A stretch of DNA of 64,000 bases from contig CP142454.1 of NCBI GenBank assembly GCA_038049695.1, positions 19,476,501 to 19,540,500 on the forward strand, in the 5' to 3' direction. Below are positions 21,920 through 33,239 of the stretch, in pieces. The notes below the pieces were generated by a model. It searched no databases and was not told the origin of the DNA. It saw only the letters and a list, made by a program, of their open reading frames with translations. The position numbers and the translations under genes were made by a program. The first letter of the stretch is position 1; each line of letters opens with the position of its first letter. The stretch comes from Cinnamomum chago (Eukaryota > Streptophyta > Magnoliopsida > Laurales > Lauraceae).

Positions 21920-23568
21920 GCTGTGTCATTCCATGATTTTATATATATATATTTTATATACCCTCTCAGGTTATATGATTTGTAAATAGGCTCTTGTGGT
22001 TTTAGTATTTACATATAGGCTCCTATCTTTTCATTTCAATACCTTTCTTGCCTCCAAAATCAGTATTTCCAATAAAAATGGGTAATGACTATGGGATTTG
22101 TGATGATTTTTTTATAAAAATGACAACTTTGCCCTTATATCAATTAAGCAAATATGAGTATATTATTCTTTGCCAAAATTTCATTAGTGTATCCCAATTC
22201 CCAACTGTCTCTCTCAATAGCATCTTAATAAACATGAAGCCTAGTTATGTATTTTGAAACTTTCATCAATTTAATGGTGGGTCATGCATAGATTTGATCA
22301 ATTATAACTAATTATAAGCACATGCATTGATTGTCATTATAGTAGATTTGGATTTAATGAAATAGGCCTTCTATTGATGAAAATGAATTTACATACGTTT
22401 ATTCTCTCTTACTAAATGTAATCATTAATGTTACAAGCTTTAGAGAAAAATAAATTCAAGCCTTTGAATTTAAGCATATAAGGATAAAGAGATATGCAAA
22501 TATCTCATTTAACGCTAAAAACTTTTAATAGTTGGTTGGCTACTGATTTTGGGGACACGAAATGTATTAAAATGAAAATGTAGGGGCCTATCTGCAAATA
22601 CTAAAATCATAGGGGCTTATTTGCAAATCCTGCAAACTTTAGAGGGGTATATGCAAAAAGCACTTCTTTTTTTTTGCAAATTTTTCATAGTTCATGGAGA
22701 ATCAACACCTGAACTTTTGCCCCCTATATGGTTTTTTGCTTTCCAGGGATAATTAACAGTTCCAACCCTGAAAATGAGGCCTATAGAAATTTAAAAAAAT
22801 GAATTTTAAAGTCTGAGCTCTTTCATAAATATCTAAAAATATATAATAAATCTACCGACGGAATTTAACATCCTAGCCATGTTTGAGGGCTCTGACCTTG
22901 AGAATAATCGAAATAAGGATTTGGGACATCCTTTGTATAGTTTTCATTACGTTACCAAATGTGGATTTTCCTTCAAAGCGAGGAAATCTCACTAAGGATG
23001 GTACCAAAACATGTCCTTTTATAAGGTAAGTGCATTTAGTTATAGCATCTGTTTGTAGGCTTTGGATTAAATGGCAAAGATAATTATAAATTCTCCCAAT
23101 GCTTATGCAAAAATGTTCTCCTCTCAGCAACTAAATTTACAATATAACTCCGTAGGGCCCACCTTTGAACCACCCCACCCCACCACCACGCATCGTGATC
23201 TAGCACCCATCCCAATTTCACTCCCACCAAAGCTCTGTCCACTATTTGATTGAATATGGAAAAAAAGAAAAAAACATGTTTAAAATATCATTAAACCTTA
23301 TGGTTGTTAAATCATGCGCTAGGATGATATGATGGAACTGATTTTTTTTTCACTCTCATATCCCACCTTTGACTCGTAAGTTTGTACTAAGTGAGCCCCA
23401 CAAGTTGAACTATAAATGAGAATTTCACATTATTTCTCCCAAAGATTCAGAGTAATGTTGGAAATTCCAAAAACATATTTTCCATGAGAAATTTCCATAC
23501 ACAAAGGGGCTAAATTTAACAAAACATAGATAAAACTCATATATGATAATCAAATAATCTCTCTTCTA
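21920..23568. other. Intergenic DNA upstream of SQS, no gene seen
   Basis: AT-rich. Frames at 22048-22257, 22873-23130 and 23071-23253 are short, with no family signature or splice context. Motifs such as GGGGCTTATTTGCAAATCC and its variants (21990, 22580, 22620) look like debris of an unidentified repeat. Confidence 0.5.
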
Positions 23569-24008
23569 GGGTCTGTTTGGGAAGGGGGGGAAATGGGGGG
23601 GAGGAAAAAAAGGAGGGAAAGTGGAGGGAAAGTGCTTTTGGGGGGTGTTTGGGAAGGGGGGAGGGAAAATGGGGGAGGGGGAAATGGAGGGAAAATTTGT
23701 ACTTTTTCTCTCAAAAATTTTCCCCCCAAAACAAGGGGGAAAATGAGGGGAAAGTGAGGATTGAGTCATCAAATGACTAAAATGCCCTTTAGAGTCTATT
23801 TGAATTTTTTTCAAGAGCAAGGGTAAAATAGTCTTTTTCTTTGTACCTCACTAAAAACAAAATTATACTTTTTCACTTTCCTTCCCCTTACTTTTTTACT
23901 TCCCAAACAAGAGGAGGAAAAATTAGTTTCCCTCCCCTCCCCTTCATTTTCCTTCCCCCTCAAATTTCCCCTCCCCTCCCCTCCCCTCCTCCCTTCCCAA
24001 ACGAACCC
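23569..24008. mobile_element. G-rich MITE with terminal inverted repeats GGGTCTGTTTGGGAAG
   Basis: The left end GGGTCTGTTTGGGAAGG and right end CCTTCCCAAACGAACCC are inverted repeats. The left arm is poly-G/A (GGGGGAAATGGGGGGGAGG) and the right arm its C/T complement, about 100 bp each. There is no coding potential; the translated frames are Pro/Gly-rich artefacts. Flanking trinucleotides are CTA and TTA, which could reflect a 3-bp TWA-type TSD of PIF/Harbinger, but this is weak. Confidence 0.75.
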
Positions 24009-24290
24009 TTAGGGATGGTTTGTTTGATTTAACTAAATACTTGGATTGTATTTATGCAAGTGGTTAAAAATAAACACTAAAAATTGACAATCAAATAACC
24101 TTCCCTTTAAGTACTAATTGGTTTTGTAATTAATGATAGCCCAATGGATGTATAAAATCCTACAGCTTCTCAATACATTTTTTTTCATTGAGAGCTATAC
24201 TTGTCTAAATGGAATTGAATTCCAAGAAATTTGTTAGTTAGGATTGAAAGATATAAGGTGAGATGTAAATGAGACCTTACTTTAGAGTTT
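24009..24290. mobile_element. MITE-like repeat, copy 1 of a family also at 44690 and 57895
   Basis: GGGATGGTTTGTTTGATTTA, then CTTGGATTGTATTTATGCAA, GTGGTTAAAAAT and CAAATAACCTTCCCTT are shared with 44690-44830 (TTGGATTGTATTTCTACATG, GTGGTTAAAAATGAAGAA, ACCTTCCCTT) and with 57915-57975. Borders and TSD unclear. Abuts the G-rich MITE. Confidence 0.55.
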
Positions 24291-24715
24291 TAATCGTAGG
24301 GTGACGACTAGCTATTCATTTTTCACCTCCTCTAAGTTCATTTTACAGTGAACAATTTATCATTTGGTGGCCGTTATGGAACTTTACCTTTTTCTTTAGT
24401 TTTATCCACTTTTAAAGATATATTTATTAATAAGACATAGGAATTCAATCTCATACAACCAATGGTCCAATGGGCTCAAAATAAAGTTTCCACCAAATAA
24501 GGAAGATTAGAATCATGAAAAAAAAATAGGAAACAAATACCATGGGAATCCTTCATAAAAATATTTGAGCAAAAGATGTTCAAATTGAAAGTTGATTATC
24601 ATATCTCAACCAATTTTAAAGGAACCCTTAGTCGATTTTTGAGACGTCCCAATCTCATTTCCCTTTCCACTATTTCGACGTGTATTTTTCTTTCAAGGGC
24701 CCAACCATGATCACT

Positions 24716-25088
24716 TAGGGATGTAAATGGGTACCCGATTATCCGGATGTTCTGACCCGTTAAAAATCGGGTTTAAGTCCTTATTTAGGCCCCGATAAGT
24801 AAATGGGTCCGGTTCCACCTTGGTTCGGACCCATGGACCCGAGATCCGATAAATTACTTCAATTTTTGAAAATCTCTCATAAAAATTATGTTTTTTTAAT
24901 ATCATTTTCTACCTAAACCCGGACCCGGATCCATTATCGTCCCATATATGGTTTCGGTTCCGGTTCCGGAGCCAAGAAACCGATTCCAAAACAGTTTTAA
25001 GTCCGGATATGGTTCCACCTTCTCCTTAACGGTTCCGGCTTTGGGTCTACCATGGACCCAGACCGGAACCGACCCATTTACAACCCCA
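24716..25088. mobile_element. hAT-type MITE, 373 bp, perfect 8-bp TSD
   Basis: Ends are TAGGGATGTAAATGGGT on the left and ACCCATTTACAACCCCA on the right, an imperfect inverted repeat. The 8-mer TGATCACT is present directly at both flanks (24708-24715 and 25089-25096). The interior has several GGTTCCGG/CCGGAACC and ACCCGG motifs close to both ends, which look like subterminal repeats. Non-coding; it would need a hAT transposase in trans. Confidence 0.92.
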
Positions 25089-25639
25089 TGATCACTGCCA
25101 CCACTTCGGGCATGCACATACCACTATGATTGTCATGTTTCTTATTTTGGCTCGACAAGGCCATTTTCAGCTACTAGACAAATCATAAAACAACTTTCTA
25201 AAATAATTCAATTTAAAGTCTTACGGAATATGATCGTATGATCGTATGGTCACACCTTTTTTTTTTCCTTCCAATTACGGGGCTCTTGTATGTGAACGGT
25301 ATGAAATTTTTGATAACGCATCCGAAAAAAATGACACCTCTCGAGTTAAAGTTAAGACCCAAATTTCATCATGGGGGCCACATAGAGTCCGCGCGATGAA
25401 AATTAAGGTTCGGTTTGACATCTCTTAAATTTACCTCTTATTGACTTGTAACGGTTTCAAACCGCTTTTAGAGTGTTTTCTTTTGCTTTTCACATGTCTT
25501 TCTCAATTGGAGAGTAGACATAAAGTGTCTTTTTCAAAAAGCAACAAAATTGCCAAGAATTGTAGACATCCCACGCTGAAGCGGAAATACATCATTAGCT
25601 ATAGTGAACTTGACACTATCATAAGGGTTGTCCGATTTC

Positions 25640-25895
25640 TCCTCTTTTTTATATATATTTTTTTATTTTTGGGCCCCTCAAGCTCCATCCAAACCGTTGG
25701 ATGGATTTATAAGATCAAACACGGCTATGGGTCAAATTTTCAACCGTTGGATATTCATATATTTTGAGATATTTGTAATAAGCCCTAGAAGTTTAGATCG
25801 TCGTTTCTATCTTTTGTGGGCCCCAAACTCAAGATTTGAACCGTTCATCCTATTTGGAAGGATGAACACGGCTACTACCTCAAATTTTGTTAACT
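25640..25895. repeat. Left part of a degenerate repeat array split by the solo LTR
   Basis: A unit of roughly 110-150 bp recurs: TTTTGGGCCCC, TCAAG.TCCA.ACCGTTG, GGCTA..., CAAATTTTCAACCGTTG, GATATTTG. Copies are near 25665 and 25815 and continue at 28981-29390 beyond the inserted LTR. No coding frame fits the periodicity. Confidence 0.65.
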
Positions 25896-25900
25896 AATTC

Positions 25901-28900
25901 TGTCACGTCCCCCGAACCCGATTAGAGAATAAACCGGATCCAGGGAGTGAAATTTATGACTAATTAAAATATTTGTCCTTTAGGCCCAAGGATCGTAAGT
26001 CCGCTGTGAGGATATAATGTTTCAAGCCTCAAATAAAATAAGAATTTGCAGAACTCATACAATTCTTGGCATATTTGGATATCAACAAGGAATAATGAAT
26101 CTCAATATATATTAAAGTTGAACAAAGAATAGAATAAAACTTAAATAAGGAAATTAATTTATTCAATGGCCATCCAACTAATCAAGGCCATTTAAAACAA
26201 TAGTGAAGTCAATAATGTGAAAGGTTCAATGAGAGATAATAAATGAATAAATAAAATATAGGGAAGTCCCGATGAATTGCTCTCGTGCCAGGAATGATGA
26301 CGCTACTCTACGTCATCAGCACGCCACTCTCGTTCCTCCTATGCTGGTTGGAGATCCTCTGGGATCTCCTCACCGGCCTGCTCCTCGTAGTAGTACTCAC
26401 CTGAGGAGTCTGCACACCAAGGAATAGAGTCAACGACATGTTGAGCAATAGATAAGTAAGATATAAATAATCATGTCATGCATCAAATATAAGAGTAATA
26501 ACAAGTACAAGATCGTAGGAATAAAATGAACAATACTAGGCATGTAGCATAAGTAAATAACCATAAGGATCATAAATAGAAATCCTAACAATACTAACAA
26601 TCACCACTACCAATGTAATGCAATGCACAAAAGAGAGACTCCGTGGATGTCCCAGCCACCTCACGGGGTACCAGTAACAATCCTATTCGGACTACTAATA
26701 TCAAAGTCCGCATCCAGAGGGATCCAAGCTCCCGGTCCCGGGAATAGTGGCACGGTCTAAGCCCGCTCCCAACTATTCAACGCCATGGACATCGTCCAAA
26801 GCCGACTGCCCACCCCGATGTCCGAGTAACCGGCTCATCAATAAACCCCAAACTGCAGCTGGCCATGATATGCAAATAATAATAATAATAAAGTGGTGTT
26901 GACACGCAGGGAAACCCAAGACAAGCAAGTCTGGCTAGCTCAGCAAACAAAGCATGTTCTTAGGGATTATATCATTCAAACAATACAAGATAGACCATCC
27001 ACACGATAATCCTTTACATTCTAACCAGTCATGTTTATCAATACACGATACATGATTTCTAAAGTATACTCTAAATCAGGTCCTTGTTCTAATTCTACAA
27101 GAGTTTATGTTTCATAATTAATTATGTGTTTTATGCCAAGAGAGTGTACAAGGATACAAAATCAACGGATGCGATTAACAAATCAATGAGAGATTACAAT
27201 CCAATCCTAGGCAAGTATTGTCATCCATGTACCATATGTGGTTAAACGGAGTGCGTGGGGAATTCGAATCATCAATGCTTATAAAGAAATTCCTTTGTGT
27301 ACAATCATGTTGAGCATCGATTGATTCAATTCCATACGCATTCGGTTAAACCATACACAATACACGAATACCTAGACAACCCATCGAAGCACACCAAGCC
27401 ACGTGCTACGATTTCAAAACTCCATTAATGGTCACGTGAGAGTGGTTTCATGGTTTCCAATGTCTAAGGCTCAAACCTAGGCTAACAATCTCATTACTAA
27501 CAAGAAAGTGGTCTAAATAATTAATCTCCTTAGCTACCTCCCTACCTAATCCCCAATCATCGCGAGACATGTATCATTGGACTCTACGCTCAAAGAGCTT
27601 TCCAACGGTATATGGCTTGCGAAATTCCGACGTATGGTTCAGAAGTTATGGCCCATAGAAGTTTGCCCCTTTATATATATATATATATATATATAGCGCG
27701 ACGGACCAACCATGTGTCCGACTCAATAGTGGTTGGACAATTCCAACAGTAGCCATATTCATGTCAGTCAGGCCATTCAACCTTTTTTTTTTATTCATTC
27801 ATATGCTCAGGTGTTATGGTCGGGACGTTCAGAACGTTGAACGTTCTGTCCAGCCATCATTCAACGTTTCTCTTTTTTTTTTTTTTTTAAGGCCTGAATG
27901 TTTTCACTGACTGACGTTCAGTCAGATTCCCTTTTTTTTTCTTCTTTCTGTCAAATATAGAAACCCCATTTTTTTTTTGTAGTTTTTCACCCAATCCATT
28001 CAAAAAATTCACCTGCACAAAACTGAGCCACCGTGCTCCCCCAATAATCCATTCCATACATCCTCATTTCCACTTGCATCAATTAACAATTAAGTTAAAT
28101 AAACCCAAATTAATAACAGAACAGGCTTGGAATTAGGGAAACCTAACAAGAAAACACAACAAATCAATGAAAGACATACACACATGCTTAATTATAAAAT
28201 GCAGATCTACTTGCCTCAACCAAAAAGAAGATTGGAATTGAGAAAATTTGAGGAGAAGCCCTACCATTGCAAAAACCTCAATATACCCGACCAAACGCAA
28301 TCTATCACGCAAAGGAGAAGAAAAGAGAGGAGAATATCAAGATCTAACCTAAATCTAAACCAAAGAGAATTGATTGAAAAGATGAAAGAGAGGAAAATCT
28401 TACCAAACTGATGTCAATGGAAAGAGGAGATCGCGAGGAAGAAGGTGAGCGACTCGGATCGCGGAAGTGATCATTCAGGGAAGGAGTTCTGGAGCCTAGG
28501 AAGAATGAGGAAGAAGAAGAAGCTGCGGTAGGTTATCGTTCGTTGCAGAGAAAGAAAAGAGATTAGGGTTAATCTCTTGTTTAAGAAGAAAGAGAGGGAG
28601 AAAATACTAAGTTTAGGTGGGTCCGGAGAAAGAATGAATTATTAGAAGGGTTTCTGGTCGTCGGATCACAACGAGCCAGAAGACAAAATTGATCAACGCG
28701 ACGAGACCTTTCCAATGAACCCAAAATCACGGCGATATGAATTTTCGGAAAACACTCAATTTTTTCCTAATTTGCAAACTACCCCCTACTAGGGTCAAAC
28801 GAAATCAGAATCACACGAAACTACACAGACACTATTCTAACACTAAAAGAAACTCACTGATCATCTAAACCCACTTAAATATCTAATAAAACAATAATTA

Positions 28901-28975
28901 TAATAATATCAAAATAAATGGGTCAACCGGCCGGTAATTGGGCCCAACTGACCCAGTAAGGTCATAGACCTTACA
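25901..28975 (+). mobile_element. Solo LTR of a Ty3/gypsy (Tekay/Del-like) element, 3075 bp, perfect 5-bp TSD
   Basis: Begins TGTCACGTCCCCCGAACCCG and ends CATAGACCTTACA. The 5-mer AATTC flanks both sides (25896-25900, 28976-28980). No second LTR, primer-binding site or pol frame is present, so the element has been reduced to one LTR by LTR-LTR recombination. Typical contents: GC-rich block 26290-26420, CCCCAAACTGCAG region near 26850, TA microsatellite 27674-27696, poly-T runs 27783-27960. The start resembles the minus-strand LTR at 2140. Confidence 0.92.
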
Positions 28976-28980
28976 AATTC

Positions 28981-29400
28981 GTTTTGGATCACAAGAAATT
29001 AACAAAAAGCTATAGACCGATGATTATATATGCTTACCTGACAAAGTTTTGGACACTGTCAACACAATCCGTTTTTTTTTTCTTTAATTGTGGGACCCTA
29101 GTTTACAATCTAAACCATAAAAGCTCTTAAAAAGACTAAAAATGGCTACCACACAAATTTTCAACTGTTGATCCTTCACCAATCTCTAAATATTAGCAGA
29201 CAAATGTGAACAACTTGATGTTAGTTTCTTAATATTTTGGGCCCCTATATCAAGATCCATACCGTTGATCCTCTTTGAAAGGCTAAATATGGACAGGGGG
29301 TTTAATTTCAGCTCCTGATTATTTGTAGATCTCGGGATATTTGCAAAAAACCTATCGACCATTGATTTTAGAAAGTCTATTTTAATCAGATTTTTTGTCA
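28981..29400. repeat. Right part of the repeat array split by the solo LTR
   Basis: Further copies of the GGGCCC / ACCGTTGATCCT / GGCTA / ACAAATTTTCAACTGTTG unit occur at 29090-29230 and 29240-29390, continuing the array seen at 25640-25895. Confidence 0.65.
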
Positions 29401-29440
29401 TACAAAACAGGCTTTTTCTATAGCATCTATTTCAATTAAG

Positions 29441-31291
29441 TAGGGATGGCAATTTTGCCCCGCCCCGCCCCGCCCCGGCCCGCACGGGTTTTCCCCGCCC
29501 CGATCCTTAGGTGGGGCGGGGATGGGGAATAAAACTATGCCCCGAAGGCGGGGCGGGGCGGGGATGGGTTTGCTCTTTTCCCCGCCCCGTGCCCCGCCCT
29601 GTTGCCCCGCCCCGTTGCCCCGCCCCATTGATTAATAATCCTCTTAGATATATATTTTAGATTTTTTTTATAATAAATAAACATATTTATATGTAAATGT
29701 ATAGATTGATTTTATGTTGTTATTAAGGGTTAAGTAGATTGATTGAAGACTTTTTTTAAAGTTAAACATATAATTAATTGAACCCTATACATTATAAAAG
29801 CATATAATATGATCACATTCCTTCTAATTCAAATTTAATGAAATTAAAGTTGTTAAAAAATCTATCTAAGCTTATTTGACTTTAATCATATATAATGTTA
29901 AATTGTGACATGATAAATCATATTAAATAAAACGAATATAATAGAATGATAGATCATGCTTTAAGCTTATTATAATATAGATGATTAGAGATAGCAAGGT
30001 AAATTATAATCGGTATGATTCTAATTATACTAATAACAATATAAATTATACTAATTTGATATAATATTACAAAATATATCATGCTATACGCTTATAATAA
30101 GTTATATGATTAGAAATGGCAAAGTAAATTATAGTTAGTAACTTAATATGATTCTAATTATACTAACAATACTAATTTTAATTATATGTAATCAACCTTA
30201 GCATGATTAGAATCATTGTACTAATGATTTAACATTGCAAGTTAAGTGTCACATAAATAAGTAATTATTTACCTAAGCTAATATGATCCACATGCTTGGA
30301 AAGTCAAAGCGGCTGAGGTTGTTTGACACTACAATAACCATATCCACATATTGATAGGTCATTTCTCTTATCTTTGTTTTGAGGGTTTTTTTTTTTTTTT
30401 TTGAGTGATTTGCAACTTGCAAATAAATTGCAAACCCACGATTACCTCTTTATTAGTGAGTGGAGTTCAACACCAGAAATGAAGTGAAACCATATATTGA
30501 TGGAGATCATGATATTTTAGAGAGAGATTGTCTTTTTTATAAAGAATGTCTCAAAGCATATATGATATTTTCAAGTGTATAAATATGTATGTGTGTATAT
30601 ATATACATATACATATACATACAGGGAAAGGGTCCTGTAAGGACCGTCCTTACAACTTACTGTGCGGACTGCCTAGTGGGGCCCACCGTGAGACCCCACT
30701 GGTCATGGGACAGAGGGGGACCAAAAGATTCAAGTGGGGCCAACCTACATATCAAATTTGAAGTCAATCTAATACCTCTAACCCTTTCATCTATGGTCCA
30801 AAAGTTTAACAACTTTATATCAAACAAGAAAAATTGACCCTCAATCTAACGGTCTAGTTCATCCCAATCCATGCAAATTCATGGGATTCGGTGTCTATAA
30901 GGAGGTTGTGAATGTATGGTCAATTTGGATGGGTCATAACGTGGCCCCAGTGGGCATTTTGAACTGTGTGGACCGTAAGGACGGTCCTTACAGGACCCTT
31001 TCCCATACATATATATGTATATGTGTGTAACAATCTTGAATATATGAATATATTTTAAATAAGGTAAAGCATTACAACAAATGAAGTTTGGTCTAGTGGT
31101 AAGACAAACCTCTAGTTACTTTCCCACCCAAGTTCGAATCCCAACTCCTGCATATTTAAAATTTTTATAATTGCGGGGCGGGGCGGGGAACCCGTGGGTG
31201 TGACGGGGCACAATTTTGTGCCCCGAAGGCGGGGCGGGGCGGGGACGGGGGACCCCAATTCCGTCCCCGCCCCGCCCCGTTGCCATCCCTG
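29441..31291. mobile_element. Non-autonomous hAT element, 1851 bp, with CCCCGCC-rich ends and perfect 8-bp TSD
   Basis: Terminal repeats TAGGGATGGCAA (29441) and TTGCCATCCCTG (ending 31291) are flanked by the direct 8-mer CAATTAAG (29433-29440 and 31292-31299). Each end has a GC-rich subterminal block of CCCCGCCCCG/CGGGGCGGGG repeats, about 190 bp left (29456-29627) and 110 bp right (31175-31282). Both blocks include GTGGGGCGGG or CCCCGAAGGCGGGG. The interior 29640-30600 is very AT-rich with no transposase frame. A MULE-type MITE is nested at 30624-31004. A tRNA-like box pair (GGTCTAGTGGTAAG, GTTCGAATCCC) sits at 31090-31140. Confidence 0.9.
30624..31004. mobile_element. MULE-type MITE, 381 bp, nested in the hAT element
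   Basis: The 30-bp inverted termini start GGGAAAGGGTCCTGTAAGGA and end TCCTTACAGGACCCTTTCCC. The flanking 9-mers ATACATACA (30615-30623) and ATACATATA (31005-31013) match 8/9, fitting the 9-bp TSD of Mutator-like elements. The interior shares CCTCTAACCCTTTCATC.ATG, AAGTTTAA, ATCTAACGGT and CATGGGATT-like motifs with the element at 55083. It landed in a (TATACA)n run. Confidence 0.88.
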
Positions 31292-31299
31292 CAATTAAG

Positions 31300-32260
31300 G
31301 CTATTTGAAATAGATCTATTTCATGCATATCATTTTCACATAGATAAAATTTGCCAAACAAGCCTAACTCTACATGATACATTGGTTCTTTGCATATTTA
31401 AAATAGAAGAAGCACATTCAATTGGTGACTTAAATATTGTTGATTGATGTATTAGAGATGATTGGAGGTCCATTATATATCTTCCTTCTTCTACTGTCTC
31501 ACAGGGAAAGGGACAAACCAACCTCCTTTTATAATCTTCTTTAAACAAACACCAAATCATCAAGATAAGCAAATCTCTTAACATAATAGTTGTATAATTA
31601 AATATTAAAAACTCCAACTAGAGTTCCATTGTTTATATTTTCCAATTTAAGAAACACCTTGTTCCGTGCATGTATATGTGAGTTTGGATCCTCTCACAGT
31701 CTCATCCAAGCTTTTCATGGGTAGAAGTCGTCGAACTCTACAGTGTCACTCGTGTGACAGACATATTGAGAATCCAAACTGTCCAAAATTTACATCTCAC
31801 TAGTGCATGCAATGGGATATTCCAAAAATTCACTACAATAGTAGTGTTCCACCATAAGATTGAGAATATTACTCATAACATGATTAATGAATATAATTAG
31901 CATTGCATAAAATGGTATAAATTATTCTCAAAATTAAGGTGAGATCAACTTCTATTAGAGTAAATGTTGAAAAAATACAACACACGAGTTGGACGTTCAT
32001 TTGGGTGGCTCAGATTTTTAACGGGTGAACTCTACCATGAAACTCCACTCCTTTCACTCAAGAAAATTAAGCATGAGTGAGGCTTAGGAGAATGGAACCC
32101 ATGCATTTGTACACCTGTATGAGTGCCATGTGGGAAACCCACTACTTAAATATGCAAAGTTGCATAGTCTTAATCCAAGTTTTAACTTAAACAGGTGGGC
32201 TGTGAAGTTGCTCCAACAACTCCAAATTGTTTTCCTTGTTGTAATATAATATACATAACT
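31300..32260. other. Intergenic DNA, no gene seen
   Basis: AT-rich, no conserved frame. The minus-strand frames at 31336-31617 and 32084-32293 resemble nothing known and lack splice or promoter context. Confidence 0.5.
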
Positions 32261-32264
32261 CACT

Positions 32265-32470
32265 AAGGGCATGTTTGTGTAACCCATTTCCATGGAAATT
32301 GAGACAATTTTCCGTGGAAATGGAACTTTTCATGTGTTTGGTGCAGGTTTTTTCCTAGGAATCACTTTATTGCCACCTCAGCATTTTCCTTTCTTACTAT
32401 GGAAATAGACTTCCTATGGGGGGTATGAGAAGTCTATTTCCTCAGAAAACTTGCCCCCCCTTTATAAACC
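32265..32470. repeat. MITE-like segment starting GGGCATGTTTGTGTAACCC
   Basis: The left end is of the GGGC(A/C)TGTTTG type seen in many plant MITEs, followed by internal short inverted repeats (CCATGGAAATTG / TTTCCGTGGAAATGG, CCTATGGGGGG). A matching right terminus is not evident, so it may be truncated. Confidence 0.4.
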
Positions 32471-32809
32471 TCTTTTCCTATCCATTTCCCATCCAAAAGA
32501 TTTGACGCGTTCTTCGTATTCAATCTCAAATACCCACCAAAGAAGCCATTGACACCCTCTTAGATGTGGAATTGGACTTGTGACATGGACTGAACAATTT
32601 TTTGAGATTGGATTAGGATAAACCCAAATCACCATAAGTTGGAATTTGATCCAACTAAAACCATTTTGCCCCAATTGAACTGTGTGAAACCGAACCCATC
32701 CATTCAAATTGGCTAGCTTTCATAAAACAAAGACATATGAAGTTTAAAGGGAGAATGACAAACCAACTCATTTTTTTTTTCTTTCCATGGATGAACCATT
32801 ATCCTTAAA

Positions 32810-33020
32810 CTTTTACTAGCTTGACTGCCCGTGCCGTTCATGGGCCGGGCCGAGCAATATCCAGGCCCGGCCCTGATTTTAAACAACGGGCATGAGCCCG
32901 GGTCTGTTATATTTTATAAATAAAAGGACAAATATTTTCAAACTCAACGTATAGCTTGCCTGATTTTGAGGTTTGTTTGTTTGTTTATGATAAGATGTGT
33001 GTTAGACTCCTCTCTTCCAC

Positions 33021-33052
<32 letters not shown>

Positions 33053-33235
33053 TTTTTACTTAAGACGGTCCTATCATTCGGGCCGGGCTTTCTACCACTT
33101 AATCCGAGCCCAGCCCATATATTAAACGGGTCTATAATTTATATCCAGGCCCAGTCAGAGTACTAAAAGTTAAGGCTCAAGTTTGGCTGAAGCCGGGCTG
33201 GGCCCAAGCCTGGCTCGATCCATGAGTACCCCTAG
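32810..33235. repeat. GGGCCGGGC-type MITE remnant with a poly-A interruption
   Basis: The left side CCGTTCATGGGCCGGGCCGA and right side GGCTCGATCCATGAGTACCC are roughly inverted. The interior has AGGCCCGGCCC, GGGCATGAGCCCGGG and GGGCTGGGCCCAAGCC. A 30-A run lies at 33020-33049. No clean TSD. Confidence 0.5.
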
Positions 33236-33239
33236 CTGT

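Noticed and set aside
31085..31145. tRNA-like A and B boxes (GGTCTAGTGGTAAG, GTTCGAATCCC)
   Set aside because: No cloverleaf can be drawn with paired acceptor arms; at most a SINE scrap inside the hAT element.
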